Assembly (NCBI GenBank): GCA_022496805.1
Contig: CM040102.1
Span: 6,311,001 to 6,375,000 of the forward strand
Origin: Pohlia nutans
Lineage: Eukaryota > Streptophyta > Bryopsida > Bryales > Mniaceae
Length of the DNA stretch: 64,000 nt
Direction: 5' to 3'
The translations under genes and the position numbers were made by a program. Positions 44,901-56,063 of the stretch are shown one piece after another. Position 1 is the first letter of the stretch. The number at the start of each line of letters is the position of its first letter. The notes beneath the pieces were generated by a model. The model saw nothing but the letters and a program-made list of their open reading frames with translations. It did no database searches and had not been told where the DNA came from.

Positions 44901-47900
44901 AGGTACAACAACACAACTGATTGCTTAGAGCATTAACAAACTATATTTAGCTTTAAACTTCCTTACTTCAACAGGTTATAAATAATTATCTCTTTCTCAA
45001 CTGCCTCAACTTTGGAGTTCATAAAATCACTGCAATTACTATTGCTCTCCCTCACTCATGCAAATCAATTATTGCTCAAAGGCTCACACTCTGATCACCA
45101 TCAACTATTGCTAAAGCGTATACCCTGATTATACTAAACAGTTGCTTTAAGCAATTACATAAACTGAGTTAATTGCTTCAAAGCCTTAATCACTTCTTAC
45201 ACAAGATCAGCATGGGTACACACATACACAGATTCCAATGACTTAAACAAATGCTTTAAGCATACATCCATTCATACACACTGCCTCAAAGCCACTGCAG
45301 CTCTCTTAAACAATTGAATACTGGATAGCTTTAAGCCCATGTAATCACTAACTATTGCTTTAAGCAGACTCCAGTTACTATTAAACACACATACACAGAT
45401 TGCTTTAAGCACTTAAATGACTGAATGGCTTTAAGCCTTGACCAACTAAACAATTCCTTTCACAGGAAACACAACCACTTGCCCAATCACTGGGACTTAA
45501 ACACACAAACTGTATTGAGATAATTGCTTCAAGCCTCTTATTACAGAGTTATAGTCTTTGCACAGAACTAATCAAAGGAAATTCACACACAACAATTGGA
45601 GCCAGATTTCACATCTGCTACTGCTCCAAGCTCAAAACAACGAGAGAGAAGAAGGAAAACACACTTCCTTTAATACTAAACTGCAAGCTCAAAGCAACTT
45701 CCACAACTGGTCTAACCAACTTAACTTCCTAACCGTTTAAAACTACTTTGACATTAAAAGTTCTAAAGAAATTCACACTAAAACTAAAACTAAGAGTATT
45801 AAGAACCCTATTTACACACAAAAAATGAAAACTCAAATATCTTGCTAACTTTCTACGTTCACAAATCACTTCACATGGAAGACTGTTTTGGCATTCCTCT
45901 ACTCTTAGTAGCAGTGTCCAGTTTTGGCTGTGTAAGTCTTAAAATGAAAATTGGGGAAAGCCATGAGCATGTGTGCAAGTGGCGAGTACTTGCCCAACAT
46001 GAGTGTCCTTCAGGGTTTAGGTTGTTCTAATCAACTTATGGTCTCCCCAGAGTCAATAATCAGATATCAATAACGAAGTCCATTAAGCTCTAAAGTTGCT
46101 AGTCTCAATAATGAGATTGTGCTGGGAGCAGTATTAGCTGCTTAATATCAGTTGTCACTGTTAACATCGGTTACTGACAATAGCTTATCTGTGCATCTTC
46201 TTGTGTAGTGATCCTCTGAACTATACCTTCAACACCATTCCAATCATAACTGTGATAACATTTGTAGCGTCATCACGATCACGATAACATAATCAATAAG
46301 ATCGGGCGTTAGATCAATTCTTAAACGTCACTGGTGACCTCAATGGACACTTTTCCCGCAGAACTCTTTTTTTTCCGCGAAGATATTGACTTCAAATGCT
46401 TTTGAGCCAAACTAAGACTCACGTTCAAACTTACTCCAATTTCATTATCATTTAAAGTTTTACATGTCCCGTATTTTCATGTATATATTTTTATGCATAT
46501 TTCTATGTATGTGACCAAAAATACATTACCTTATCCTGTCATCCACAATAACTCATTGTCACCCTAAACATCAGTTTGTGCTGATCTACTATGCAAGAAT
46601 GACAAAATGAAATGATCTAATCAATCAAGGCCAAAGTTAGATTAATGACCTCACTTTGTTTTTAACTATGTTATCAAAAAAGACTTCACAAATGACTCTA
46701 AAAATGACTATAAAAATGAGAAGATGACAAAAGGATACTTTTACATGTTGCATATCATAACATTCTAAATCTTGAGCTTTTGAACCCTTTTTCAATGTTA
46801 TCCTCGCTTAGTTTTTTTAAGTACATGGAGCTCTTGAACCTTTCTCTAGATAGCATAATTTTTGTACAATGTCCATAGCTCTTGAACTCCTTGAACCCAA
46901 AGCTCTTGAACCCTTTTCCAATGGTTCTCTAGATAGCATAATTTTTTTGCACTACTTAGAGCTCTTGAACTCTTTTCTAGTGGTACTTAAAATAGTATAA
47001 TTTTTTCCATATTTTTATAGTTGCACTATTAAATTCAAGATTTTCTACTCTCTTCTCTTGCAACATGCAGTAATGACCCAATACTAGAAAGAGACTAAGC
47101 ATGTTGGGCTCAAAAATGTTATGGCCATTTGAACCTTGAGCAAGCCTTTTTAGTAGAGATCTCCAAGATTAATTTTTTGGTGATGTCTTTGCACGGATTT
47201 ACTTTTATGGGATGTATCTTTGGAAACTCAAGAAGGTTTTGGAATTAGATACTCAATGCAATATAACTTGAAATGTCCTTGCTACAGTTGAGCTCAATTG
47301 CTGAGGTTTTTGTTTTTGTGGCAGGTAGTTTTAGGGGAGTTGGATGTTGATCCTAAACTTGTGTACCATTGCGGGCTTACACCACGACGGTTGCATGTAT
47401 GCCCTTCGCTTAATTTTGCTTATGAATATGTTTTCACAATAGTTTCACCAGCAAAATTATAATACGATGGTAAGGAGTCCCATTCATTCCAATATTCCTA
47501 TGACTTGATAGTGACTTAATACATGGATACATAAACTAGAGATTTGTTGTTTTATTACCTGATTAATGCAAAGTTTTTTGGATGCAAGAAAAATATTGTA
47601 TAGTGCGTTACATTACTCACTTGTTGATTATGGACTACATAACCGGCGAGTGGCGGCAATCCCGAGCTGGTCATGAGACATAACCAACGACATAGCATTA
47701 ACATTTTTAAAGCAAAATAGTAAGAAGTTGTGTGATGCAACACTTGCATGGAGAGAAGTGGGAGTCAAAAAAGAGGTAAAAAAGTTATGGAAAATAAACC
47801 TTGAATGTGTAGCCATTGATATACTGACAAATCTGTTGCATGTTTCCTGGAGTATATCGTAATCCGTAGCTCAGTCAGCTTGATGCCTCTCTTGACAATT

Positions 47901-48724
47901 GATTGTGTTCTTTGCAGGAACTTGTAGAAAATAATCCTGTAATTGCTGTTGAAGCTTTGCTCAAGCTGATGAACTCGAACCAGATCGCAGAGTAAGTTGA
48001 TTTTTCGATTACTCCTTGTGCTTTGCTAAACATACGATGCTTTTGGGGAAAAATAGATCCCTAGTTGTAGGCAGTCTAAAATTTGTTAATAAGCTGATGA
48101 AGCTGACATCTGTTTCCATCTCTGGCTAACTTATCCCTTAAAAGGACCAAAAAGCCCAAATTGGGTCTCATGTTCTTTTAAAGCAGTTTTGAGTAGGGCC
48201 TATATGGACTTCCTTTTGTTCATATTTATTTGGTTTTTCACCAACGAATGCAACGTTCTTCACTAATTCCAGTGATATAAAATTTGGTCCCATATGGATT
48301 ATATTTTCCACACTACAATCAATTGAGTTTGTCATTTTAAATCCATGAATCCTTGGTCCTTTAGGGGTTATGGAACAGATGGAATCAGATGTCCTGTTTT
48401 TGTTAAGATTTATCTGAAGCAGTGGATTTCTTGCAGTTATTTTGTAGTGGCTGGTGAATATGGATATCAGTACTCATTCAATGGAAGTCGTGAACCGCCT
48501 TACGACAACTGTGGATCTTCCGACAGAGTTTGTTCATATGTACATCTCCAACTGTATATCATCTTGAACTCTGACACCCTTATTTTTAGTTTTTGTACAT
48601 GTTTCTTGTCTTCACATAGTCTGTTGTATTGTGATGTGGTATCAGGACAAGTACTTGCAAAATCGTCTTGTTCGATTGAAATGCGTCTTCTTGCAAAGCT
48701 TGATTCGAAACAAGGTAATCAACG
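41974..48724 (+). CDS. CCR4-NOT subunit 11 (CNOT11/NOT11)-like gene, ends damaged or missing
   Basis: Exons: 41974-42090, 42199-42277, 42649-42757, about 42990-43157, 43435-43573, 43842-43994, 47325-47396, 47918-47991, 48437-48575 and 48646-48724. They encode [63 protein letters not shown] and [20 protein letters not shown], the order of CNOT11. In animals this subunit binds CNOT10 and the CNOT1 N-terminus in the cytoplasmic deadenylase complex. Problems: exon 48437 has an apparent 1-base excess near 48447-48452, then a TGA where a conserved Cys codon is expected; the C-terminal exon was not found; no N-terminal exon is visible upstream, where transposons lie. The gene may be decaying or these may be sequence errors. 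Confidence 0.78.
44490..45700. repeat. Array of dispersed GCTTTAAGC-like motifs in a CNOT11-like intron
   Basis: About 25 variants of TTGCTTTAAGCA, TTGCTCAAGGC, TTGCTTATAGCAT and GCTTCAAGCC occur at irregular 20-60-bp spacing in otherwise unrelated sequence. The core GCTTTAAGC is nearly palindromic. Early copies favour CTCAAGGC/TTATAGC and later copies CTTTAAGC, so the motif drifts along the array. No ORF. Confidence 0.6.
46765..47010. repeat. Diverged tandem repeat, unit about 75-85 bp
   Basis: GAGCTCTTGAACCCTTTTC followed by TCTAGATAGCATAATTTTT recurs three to four times with indels, in the intron before exon 47325. Confidence 0.65.
48131..48371. mobile_element. TTAA-family MITE in a CNOT11-like intron, TTAT duplication
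   Basis: From TTATCCCTTAAAAGGACC to TTGGTCCTTTAGGGGTTAT. The flanks are TTAT in direct orientation on both sides. It ends about 65 bp before the damaged exon at 48437. Confidence 0.85.
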
Positions 48725-49879
48725 GTATGTGGATACTATTTGCAATCTTGCTGATTATTGTCATGGCATTGTTGGTTGTTTGGTTTTTTTGCTTTGTCCT
48801 TTTGGGTAGAGACTACTGACGAGTTACACTCCTTGAGAGTCTGCTCCCTATTGAGTACCCTTTTCACACTGCCCTCTTTAGAATGGTTCAAAACATAATT
48901 TAGATTTGGAAGGCGGGACCTCGGATTTGCTATTGTAAGGCATTGAAGATTCCAAGCCGTCCTCACTATCAGATCTCTAGACCACTGTAGCACCGCTCAT
49001 ATCTAATATGCTTCGGTTGGCATGGCATGGGCTAGTTACGTGGGTACTAGTTGATTGATGTCACAATGTTCATGAAAGCCCACGCTCGAGCACTGCTCTG
49101 GCCATGGGATATATATATAGTTAGTTTTGGGATATGTATAGTTAGTTTTATTGCGTACGGGTAGAGCCCAGTTGGGCCCAGCCTAGAGAATACTAGTGTT
49201 GATATAATTATGGTGTTTACATTGTCATGTATCGATCGATGTCCCTCCCGATCTGAGGCTAACTTTTACTTGTAATTAAAGCAGCTGTAAATTTCAAACA
49301 ATCTGCATTCAATTTTTGAAACTCCGTGGTGTTCATGATGCATATATGGATCATTGAATTTGAATAGGAATATCAGTGGTCTGAATTACTTATGATCGAT
49401 ATATGGACTCATGCTTTAATTTGTAGTTCATCCTATTGCCGATTGAAGTTCAATTTCACACTGTCTAGGATTCTCAGTCACACGCTGCAGTAAGTAGTAT
49501 CTAAGTTATCTAAGTTCCATCTAAGTTATATAATAAGGTTTTTTTGTTTCTTTTCATTATAACAGTATACCGTGCAGGCAAGGAGGGCACTGGCTAATTA
49601 TATAAATTATTGGTAAATAATATTTGTAGCTACTCAAACTTCTTCCTATCACTAATTCTTTCCTATCAATTTCTTTACGGCATTCTGGCCACCTGCTTCA
49701 AGCTCTGCTGCTGAAGGCAACAACAAAATGGTGTTAAGACACTGAGAACGTCAACCTATTGAAAATTCAAGCTCAGAGTTGATTGATTTGCCTTAGAGAG
49801 TGTGGCAGTGTACATTATGAATTTTAGATTCTATGCATATGGTTAGATCTATGATTACTATCCCCAATATATTTGTATA
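48725..49879. other. Downstream of the CNOT11-like gene, no gene seen
   Basis: I looked here for the missing C-terminal CNOT11 exon and did not find it. Contains short direct repeats (TAGTTAGTTTTGGGATAT-like near 49120, CTAAGTT near 49500) and nothing else recognisable. Confidence 0.4.
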
Positions 49880-50262
49880 AAATTTGAAACTTAAAATTCA
49901 AAGTTCTTTTGTGATTTGATTATAAATAGATATTGACAATCTGTGGATGAAATTTGTTGCGATGGGTCGTAATGTAATACTCTAAATGTAGCGATTTTTG
50001 GAGGTTGCTTAATTTGAAGAGTTGGTTTTTTAAGAGCATTTTTGAAGATCTTAGAAATTTTGGGTGAATCACTGCAACATGAAACGAGGCTTGAAAATTT
50101 CACAAATTGTCCCCTTTCTAATCGGTTCACACATGCATGAAGCTAACTTCCCATAAATCTGTAGTAAAAATCCACACTACAAAAAATGTGTGACAGATGA
50201 GGAAACACAGTTTGATTTTGTACATCATTTACAAATTGGACACTTAGCCAGTTAGGGGTTGA
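49880..50262. mobile_element. TTAA-family MITE, inverse copy of 5552-5965
   Basis: The right end GTTAGGGGTTGAG is a decayed terminus. The interior matches the inverse of 5600-5770. The left boundary is uncertain. Confidence 0.5.
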
Positions 50263-50728
50263 GTTTAGCAATCAGTATGCAGGTTTGCAGTAGAGATGAT
50301 CAAGCTCGTTGAAGATTGAGAGCACGGTGCAGTGGCTTGTGAGAGACTCTAGAATGTTGGATGACATTCGTTTCTCATTCATCCCTCGGGTATATTGGAT
50401 GAATGAGCATGAGTATTTGAGTCAACGACTTTGACACATGCAATGGAAGTTGAAGCATTGAGTTTTTTGAGAGTGTCCAATTAAGAGCAATCTAGTGCCA
50501 ATATTATGTTTTTGGAGTGTCAAATTATTACAAATACTTGTATTGTAATTGTATTCCATACTTGTATTGTAATTGTAGTTGTTAACACATTCCTCTCAAA
50601 TTCCAAACTATATTTTCACTCACAAAGTGAAATACGAACAAGTGTCATTTTTAGGTTTGATTTCCTTTTCCAAAGTGATTTCTTTACAAATCCGAACCGA
50701 TCTTCCAGAGTTAAAGGCCCAACATGAA

Positions 50729-51346
50729 TTAACCCCTAAAGGACGGGGGGTTTTTAGCTTAGCTGTTGTTTTCTTGACTAGCTCTTATAACAAGCTCAAT
50801 TCCTCATTGGTGTGGGTTAATTTTGACGATCGGCACCGTTGAAATCAAAGAAGACTTACATAGCTTTTGTATGAAAAAAGGATCGACAAAATCGCACAAT
50901 TATTGAGAAAATGCCATCGTTGAGAAGATTGATGGAACTTGTTCAAGGTATTTTGTACATATGCTGAAATCGGATTGATCAAAAGTGCTCCAAAACTTCT
51001 GAAATTTCTACCATGAATAATGATCATCATTTTGAACATGTGCAAAAAAATTCAATTAATTTGGAGGCGTGAGGAGAAAGATATGAGGGTTGCAAGTGAC
51101 GCCCAAATAACCTAATGCAGCGCAAAAAAATCACCAAAAGTCGCACACTTCATGAAATTTCGATCAAGAAGTACTCACGGATTCACTTCATGAAATTTCG
51201 ATCAGGAAGTACTCACGGATTCAGGTCTCAAAAAGAACTAGGGCCTCTTTGTTGCTCACTTTACAATTCACAATCCAACAACTCAAAATTCCTCACTTTC
51301 TAGTTCTAGAAACCACATGGTGACCTCGTGGTCCTTTAGGGGTTAA
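50729..51346. mobile_element. TTAA MITE (618 bp)
   Basis: Begins TTAACCCCTAAAGGACGGGG and ends GTGGTCCTTTAGGGGTTAA. It contains a duplicated block around CTTCATGAAATTTCGATCA (near 51147 and 51186). No coding evidence. Confidence 0.75.
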
Positions 51347-51542
51347 GAGTTTGTTGGGGGAAGTGTTGCTAACTAAGCCACTTCCACAAACCACACGTAT
51401 ATATGTTATCCTTTGAAGGACCAGAGATTCATAGTTTAAAGACAAACGTGACTTTGGAAATTTGTATAAAATCATGTATTGGGAATAAAAATATGAAATT
51501 GGATTGCCTTTTCATGATTTTCATTCTCTCAATGAAAAATAA

Positions 51543-51843
51543 GAGCATCCGCACCCATGCTCGCTAAAGGTGATTCACTAAAATTATTCATATTCGTTTG
51601 TAAAGCCCTTGAAATCACATTCCCCACCCTTTAACGCCCCTCAAGCACCAAAAGTGCACGTCAAATAGTCAATGGACCAATCACAAGTAGAATGTCGGAT
51701 ATAGTCAACTAAACTTAAATTTGAAGGGTCATTTCATACCACACTAGGATTGAGTGCCAAGAGGCATTTTTGAAGGGCCCTTAACATTTTTCATTTACTT
51801 ATTGCATGTGTCAGACTTTGGGAGAGCATGGGTGCGGATGCTC
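51543..51843. mobile_element. Harbinger-type MITE, TAA duplication
   Basis: GAGCATCCGCACCCATGCTC at the left and GAGCATGGGTGCGGATGCTC at the right, a near-perfect 20-bp inverted repeat, with TAA on both sides. Best-preserved copy of the family. Confidence 0.9.
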
Positions 51844-52189
51844 TAAGTTCTTTACATAACTCCAATATGCAAAACTTCATATTTTCTCAGTTTATTGTAT
51901 TTCTATCTTAATCCTTCAACGTAATATGGTGTACTTGGAATTGACAATTTGAGAAAAATCATCATAAAGTACTTTTTAGAAGAATATTTTGGAATTCTTA
52001 TACAAATGATAGTTTTATATTTTAGATTTTAAATTCCATCTATACAAAAATAAATACTCACTATCATTCAAATGACACTTTGAGTTATGCCTTAAACTTG
52101 TCGTTGTTTGCAATCTTAATATGCAGGTTGCAATCATTGATTTTCCCTCACAACACACGACCTTTGTCAAAGAGTTATCCTAAAACTCA

Positions 52190-53100
52190 AGTGGTGTTTG
52201 AGTAAGATAACATGTGTTTTGATTTAATGTACTCTTATTTGTTCACTATGAATAGTTATGAAGTTTGAAAGAGCTTGGTGGTCTCTCACTATTAGGTGTG
52301 TAAGAGCTTGGTGGTCTTCAAACTCATGGTAAACTAGTTTAGCCGTCTTTTTGGCGGCTAAACTAGTTGTGCATGAGTTTGGAGACCACCAAGCTCTTAC
52401 ACACCTAATAATGAGAGGCCACTAAGCTCTTCTACATCTTTGAACTATTTAGAGTGAACAAATAAAAGTATATTAACCCTTGAAGGACCTTGGTTGATTT
52501 TGGGGGTGGGCAATATTTTGATCAAATAAGGGCTTCGGCGAACTATTCTGGAAAGTGTGGGTTTCCGCTAGTAGATCTAACCGTGCAAAGTCAGCATGTG
52601 TGGTCTTATGTATTCGTCACCCAATTTTTGTTCGAATCCACCGTACAGATTGGTAGATTATAATAGTAGAAGATTAAAGTATCAGGAACATTGTTTCTGG
52701 ATACCGGATGTTTGGGCATGTGCCAATTGCTATAGGATGTGTCCATTGAGCTCAAATTTTTTGTATAGATCATGAAACTTGCAATCTATTAGATGGGAAA
52801 ATTTTCAAAAAATATGGACACTTTTTGAGACCCCCAAAAACCCATGTGGCTCCCACGTTTTATGTTGTATCTGACACTAAATTTTTTGGATAATTCCACC
52901 ACAATAAAATCCAACAGCTCCATATTGAAAACATGCACCTTTAGGGTTTGGCATGAATTTTTTAATTCCTAATTTTCATTAAGTATTGGATGAAATTAGT
53001 GGAAATCAACCCAAAAACGGTTGACCAGTCCTTAAAGGGTTAAAGCAAAACACATGGTATTTTGTTCAAACACATCTTCTCTTTCAGGATAACTCCACTA
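52190..53100. mobile_element. Foldback element carrying a nested TTAA MITE
   Basis: The arms meet near 52350 at CTAGTTTAGCCGTCTTTTT/GGCGGCTAAACTAG and share GTGTGTAAGAGCTTGGTGG. The right arm is interrupted at 52473-53043 by a TTAA MITE (TTAACCCTTGAAGGACC ... CAGTCCTTAAAGGGTTAA) and resumes at 53044 with AAAACACATGGTATTTTG. Confidence 0.75.
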
Positions 53101-53919
53101 TCACCAATATTTAATTATTAAATTTGAAAGTTAAAATTAAAAATTCCTTCTAAATTGATTACAAACAAAATTTAATATTTTTTTGAATAAAATTTGTTGG
53201 AATGAATTTGAAATGAGACACTCTTAAATGTGGTGATACTTTGAAATGTTTGTGTTTCTTAAATCTATGACCTCATTTTCGCAAGGCCACTTTTGAACTA
53301 GTCAATGCAATTTCAGCTTGGTCAACGACTTGACATACTTCTACATTTGTAATTTTAGAAAAATATGTTGTAAATCCTACCATTAAATGTACAACTTGGT
53401 GAAATATCTTCAAAAAATTACTCCGTAGATGACTTTCATCCAAGCATTGATGAGAACGTAGGGTGGATTTGAATCGGTTAGTCGTTCAAAAACTAAACCT
53501 TATGACATTTAGGGGTTAATGGGCTGCTCTCAAATGCAACAACCCTGATGGGTCCATTCAAGCTCATACGAACCAAAGCTGCCTCATTTTGAGTGCTTTG
53601 GAGAGTCCTGTGGAGCTATTCTACTTGTTTACAATATTTCTTTCAATTTGTATTATGTGTTTTTTTTACAATATTGCTTTCATCTTGTACTACTCTTGTA
53701 CATGTTGGAAACATTGACATATCACTTTCCTCTCTAATTAAAATTTAAATCAAACATCACATTGAAAATGCCTTAAAAAAAGCACTGAAAAAACACTGCT
53801 GACATCTTAGGTGGTTCGGATTAGCTCGAATGGACCCTGCTCTCATCCTCAGTTGTAAGTTTACACACTCCAAAGCCAATTGATAAAATCACAACAATCG
53901 AAACCAATCAAAGAACACA
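53101..53919. other. Spacer with a shared repeat block
   Basis: 53240-53360 closely matches 39035-39165 (both with AAGGCCACTTTTGAACTA), so this is a dispersed repeat. It ends with a MITE-like AGGGGTTAATGGG at about 53510. No gene. Confidence 0.45.
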
Positions 53920-54730
53920 GAATCAGAAATATGAGGGAAGCACAATAAACCCCCCCTCGTAGTTTAATTAATATTTGTAATCACACTAACAGAGACGACC
54001 GTTAGACTGCTCCAAAGCATACGGTCCTGCTACAGCACTATATGTACCCTACACAAGGCTTGGAATGTGATGATGCAATGCACACAAATCCTGCAATGGT
54101 ACACGTCATGCCTGAAATCTGACGTAAAATATAATAGACCTCTTCATGATTTAATCAAAAGTTGCAATCACAGAATCAGATCTACCCTGCACAAGACTCG
54201 CCACAAGATCCTCTCCATTGCAACATCAAAAACCCTAAATAAAACCCTGATCCCGTCCTCAGCTACACACAAAACACATCAGCAAATCATCTCAAACACA
54301 TCAACTGAATGGTGATCCTGAAATCCGATATTAAACCTCCTTTGTAGTTCAATTAATCGTTGTAACCACATTTCATGAGTGATTAGAGGAGCTCATTAGA
54401 GACCGCATAAATAGTCCTGCTACAGCACTAGAAGAATCATATCTAAGGCAGGGGATGTGATGATAATCTACCATGGGAAAGAATCTAGGGTTTGAGGAAG
54501 AACTGATTCCAGGATCAAGCCCGCCAAAGAAAGAAGAATCAGAAACAAATGGTGATCGTGAAAACTGAGGTACAGCATAATAAACTCCCTTGGTAATTTA
54601 ATTAACAGTTGTAATCACACTTAAGAAGAGTCATACGGTCCTGCTACAGCTCTAGAGGAATCACATCTACCCTGAATCACAAGACTCATCGTAATAATGT
54701 GATGAGGAGTCTAGGGTTTGAAGAAGAGGA
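53920..54730. repeat. Four diverged tandem units of about 200 bp next to the DUF3511 gene
   Basis: Each unit has a GTAGTTTAATTAA-like block, a GTTGTAATCACA block, CGGTCCTGCTACAGCACTA and CTACCCTGCACAAGACT, at about 53920, 54105, 54310 and 54530. The last unit runs up to the 3' end of the DUF3511 gene, so it may form part of its 3' UTR. Confidence 0.65.
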
Positions 54731-54779
54731 AGAACCCCAAGGCTGTTTCCAGGAGGTGGATTGATTGAGGAAGTGTAGA

Positions 54780-55031
54780 TCAAGCCCAGCCATAGCGAAC
54801 CTCCATGAACTTGTTCTTAATCCAGCGACAGGAGCTCCGCACGGTGTCCTTGACTTTGGCCTCCACGCTGAACATCTTGTACTTGGCCACGCGCTTCTTC
54901 CGCTTGACTTCGGGATCCGCTGATATCCACTCAGTGGACCTGGGCATCTTGCGTTTGCTGGGGTGCGCGAGATCGGGGTTGTGGTGGCTGGGAAACACTT
55001 GCGGCTGCTGCTGTGGACGCTCCAGCACCAT
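54780..55031 (-). CDS. DUF3511 family small protein
   Basis: One exon, 83 residues. The core E-V-K-R-K-K-R-V-A-K-Y-K-M-F-S-V-E-A-K-V followed by S-C-R-W-I-K-N-K matches the conserved block of plant DUF3511 proteins (normally P-E-x-K-R-K-K-R-V-A-x-Y-K with an R-W-I-K segment). Its function is unknown; the proteins are small, basic and plant-specific. The N-terminal third is proline- and glutamine-rich. The ATG at 55031 is the first in frame with the domain. The region just upstream (55032-55557) is GC-rich and likely holds the promoter and 5' UTR. Confidence 0.85.
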   Translation of the reverse strand: MVLERPQQQPQVFPSHHNPDLAHPSKRKMPRSTEWISADPEVKRKKRVAKYKMFSVEAKVKDTVRSSCRWIKNKFMEVRYGWA

Positions 55032-55557
55032 GGCACTCACACACAAAAGATCGAAGCAACAAAAAAAAATAGCGCTAGGAAAAAACCCACATCCCTCCCT
55101 GCCACCTACAAGGTCGGGCAGAAAGCAGGGGGCTCAGGGCGACATAGCCAGATCAAAAGGGAGGGAGGGAGGAAAATGGCGAGCGACAAGAGTGGCACCG
55201 TGATCGTCAGCATTGATGCAGCAAGCATTATTGAGAAGAGTTGGTGGAGTTGCCGTTAAGTTAGTGGGATGGATCTAAGTTAGCAGTTGCTTGCCATTGC
55301 AGGGAAAAAGCTAAAGCGCAGGCAGGCTAAATGCGAGGATGCCGTGGCTGCGAGAGCTTGGGGCTCAGTAGGCGCATTTAGCTTGGCCAGCTCCCGCCTC
55401 GCACATTTCGGCCAGCTCCCAGGGACCAACCGACGGGACTACTCATGGGCCCTGGCTAGCCTGGAATAGTGAATAGTTTGGACTTTGGACTCTACAGTGC
55501 GGCAACGGGGGCTCGCCCTCACAAACGGCGTGGGGACCTTCACAAATCACACACTAG

Positions 55558-56063
55558 GAGCATCCGCACCTGTGCTCGCCAAGAGTCTGACACATGCAAT
55601 AAGGTAAAGGTACCTGAAACTACCAACTTCTACACCATTCCTTCATTTTAGGGAAGAAATGTAAGTTGTTCGTAAATGATTTAACTTTTGAGCAATTCAT
55701 GCATAAGTCATGTAATGAAAGCCTACATTTCCTTCCTGAAATGAAAGAGGGGTGTAGAAGTTGGTGGTTTTAGGTGTCCTGGTGGTTTAAGGTACCTCTA
55801 CCTTAAGTGAATGAAAAATGCTAAGGGCCGTTAAAAAATGCCTCTTGGCCCTCAATCTTAGCCTGTTAAGAAATGGCCCTTCAATTCTAAGTTTAATTGA
55901 CCGAAATTGACATCCTACTTGTGATTGGTTCATGGACTATTTGACGTGCACTTTTGGTGCTTGAGGGGCGTTTAAGGGTGGGGGAGTGTAATTTCAAGGG
56001 CTCTTCAAATATAGATGAATAATTTTATTGAATCACCTTTAGCGAGCATGGGTAGAGATGCTC
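55558..56063. mobile_element. Harbinger-type MITE with a nested foldback MITE
   Basis: GAGCATCCGCACCTGTGCTC to AGAGATGCTC. Removing about 55604-55803 (the ACCAACTTCTACACC foldback also seen at 39314-39512) rejoins ACACATGCAATAAG with TGAATGAAAAATG, as in the uninterrupted copy at 51543-51843 read in inverse. Confidence 0.8.

Noticed and set aside
44490..45700. LTR retrotransposon or satellite DNA as the source of the motif array
   Set aside because: No LTR ends, primer-binding site or fixed period could be seen.
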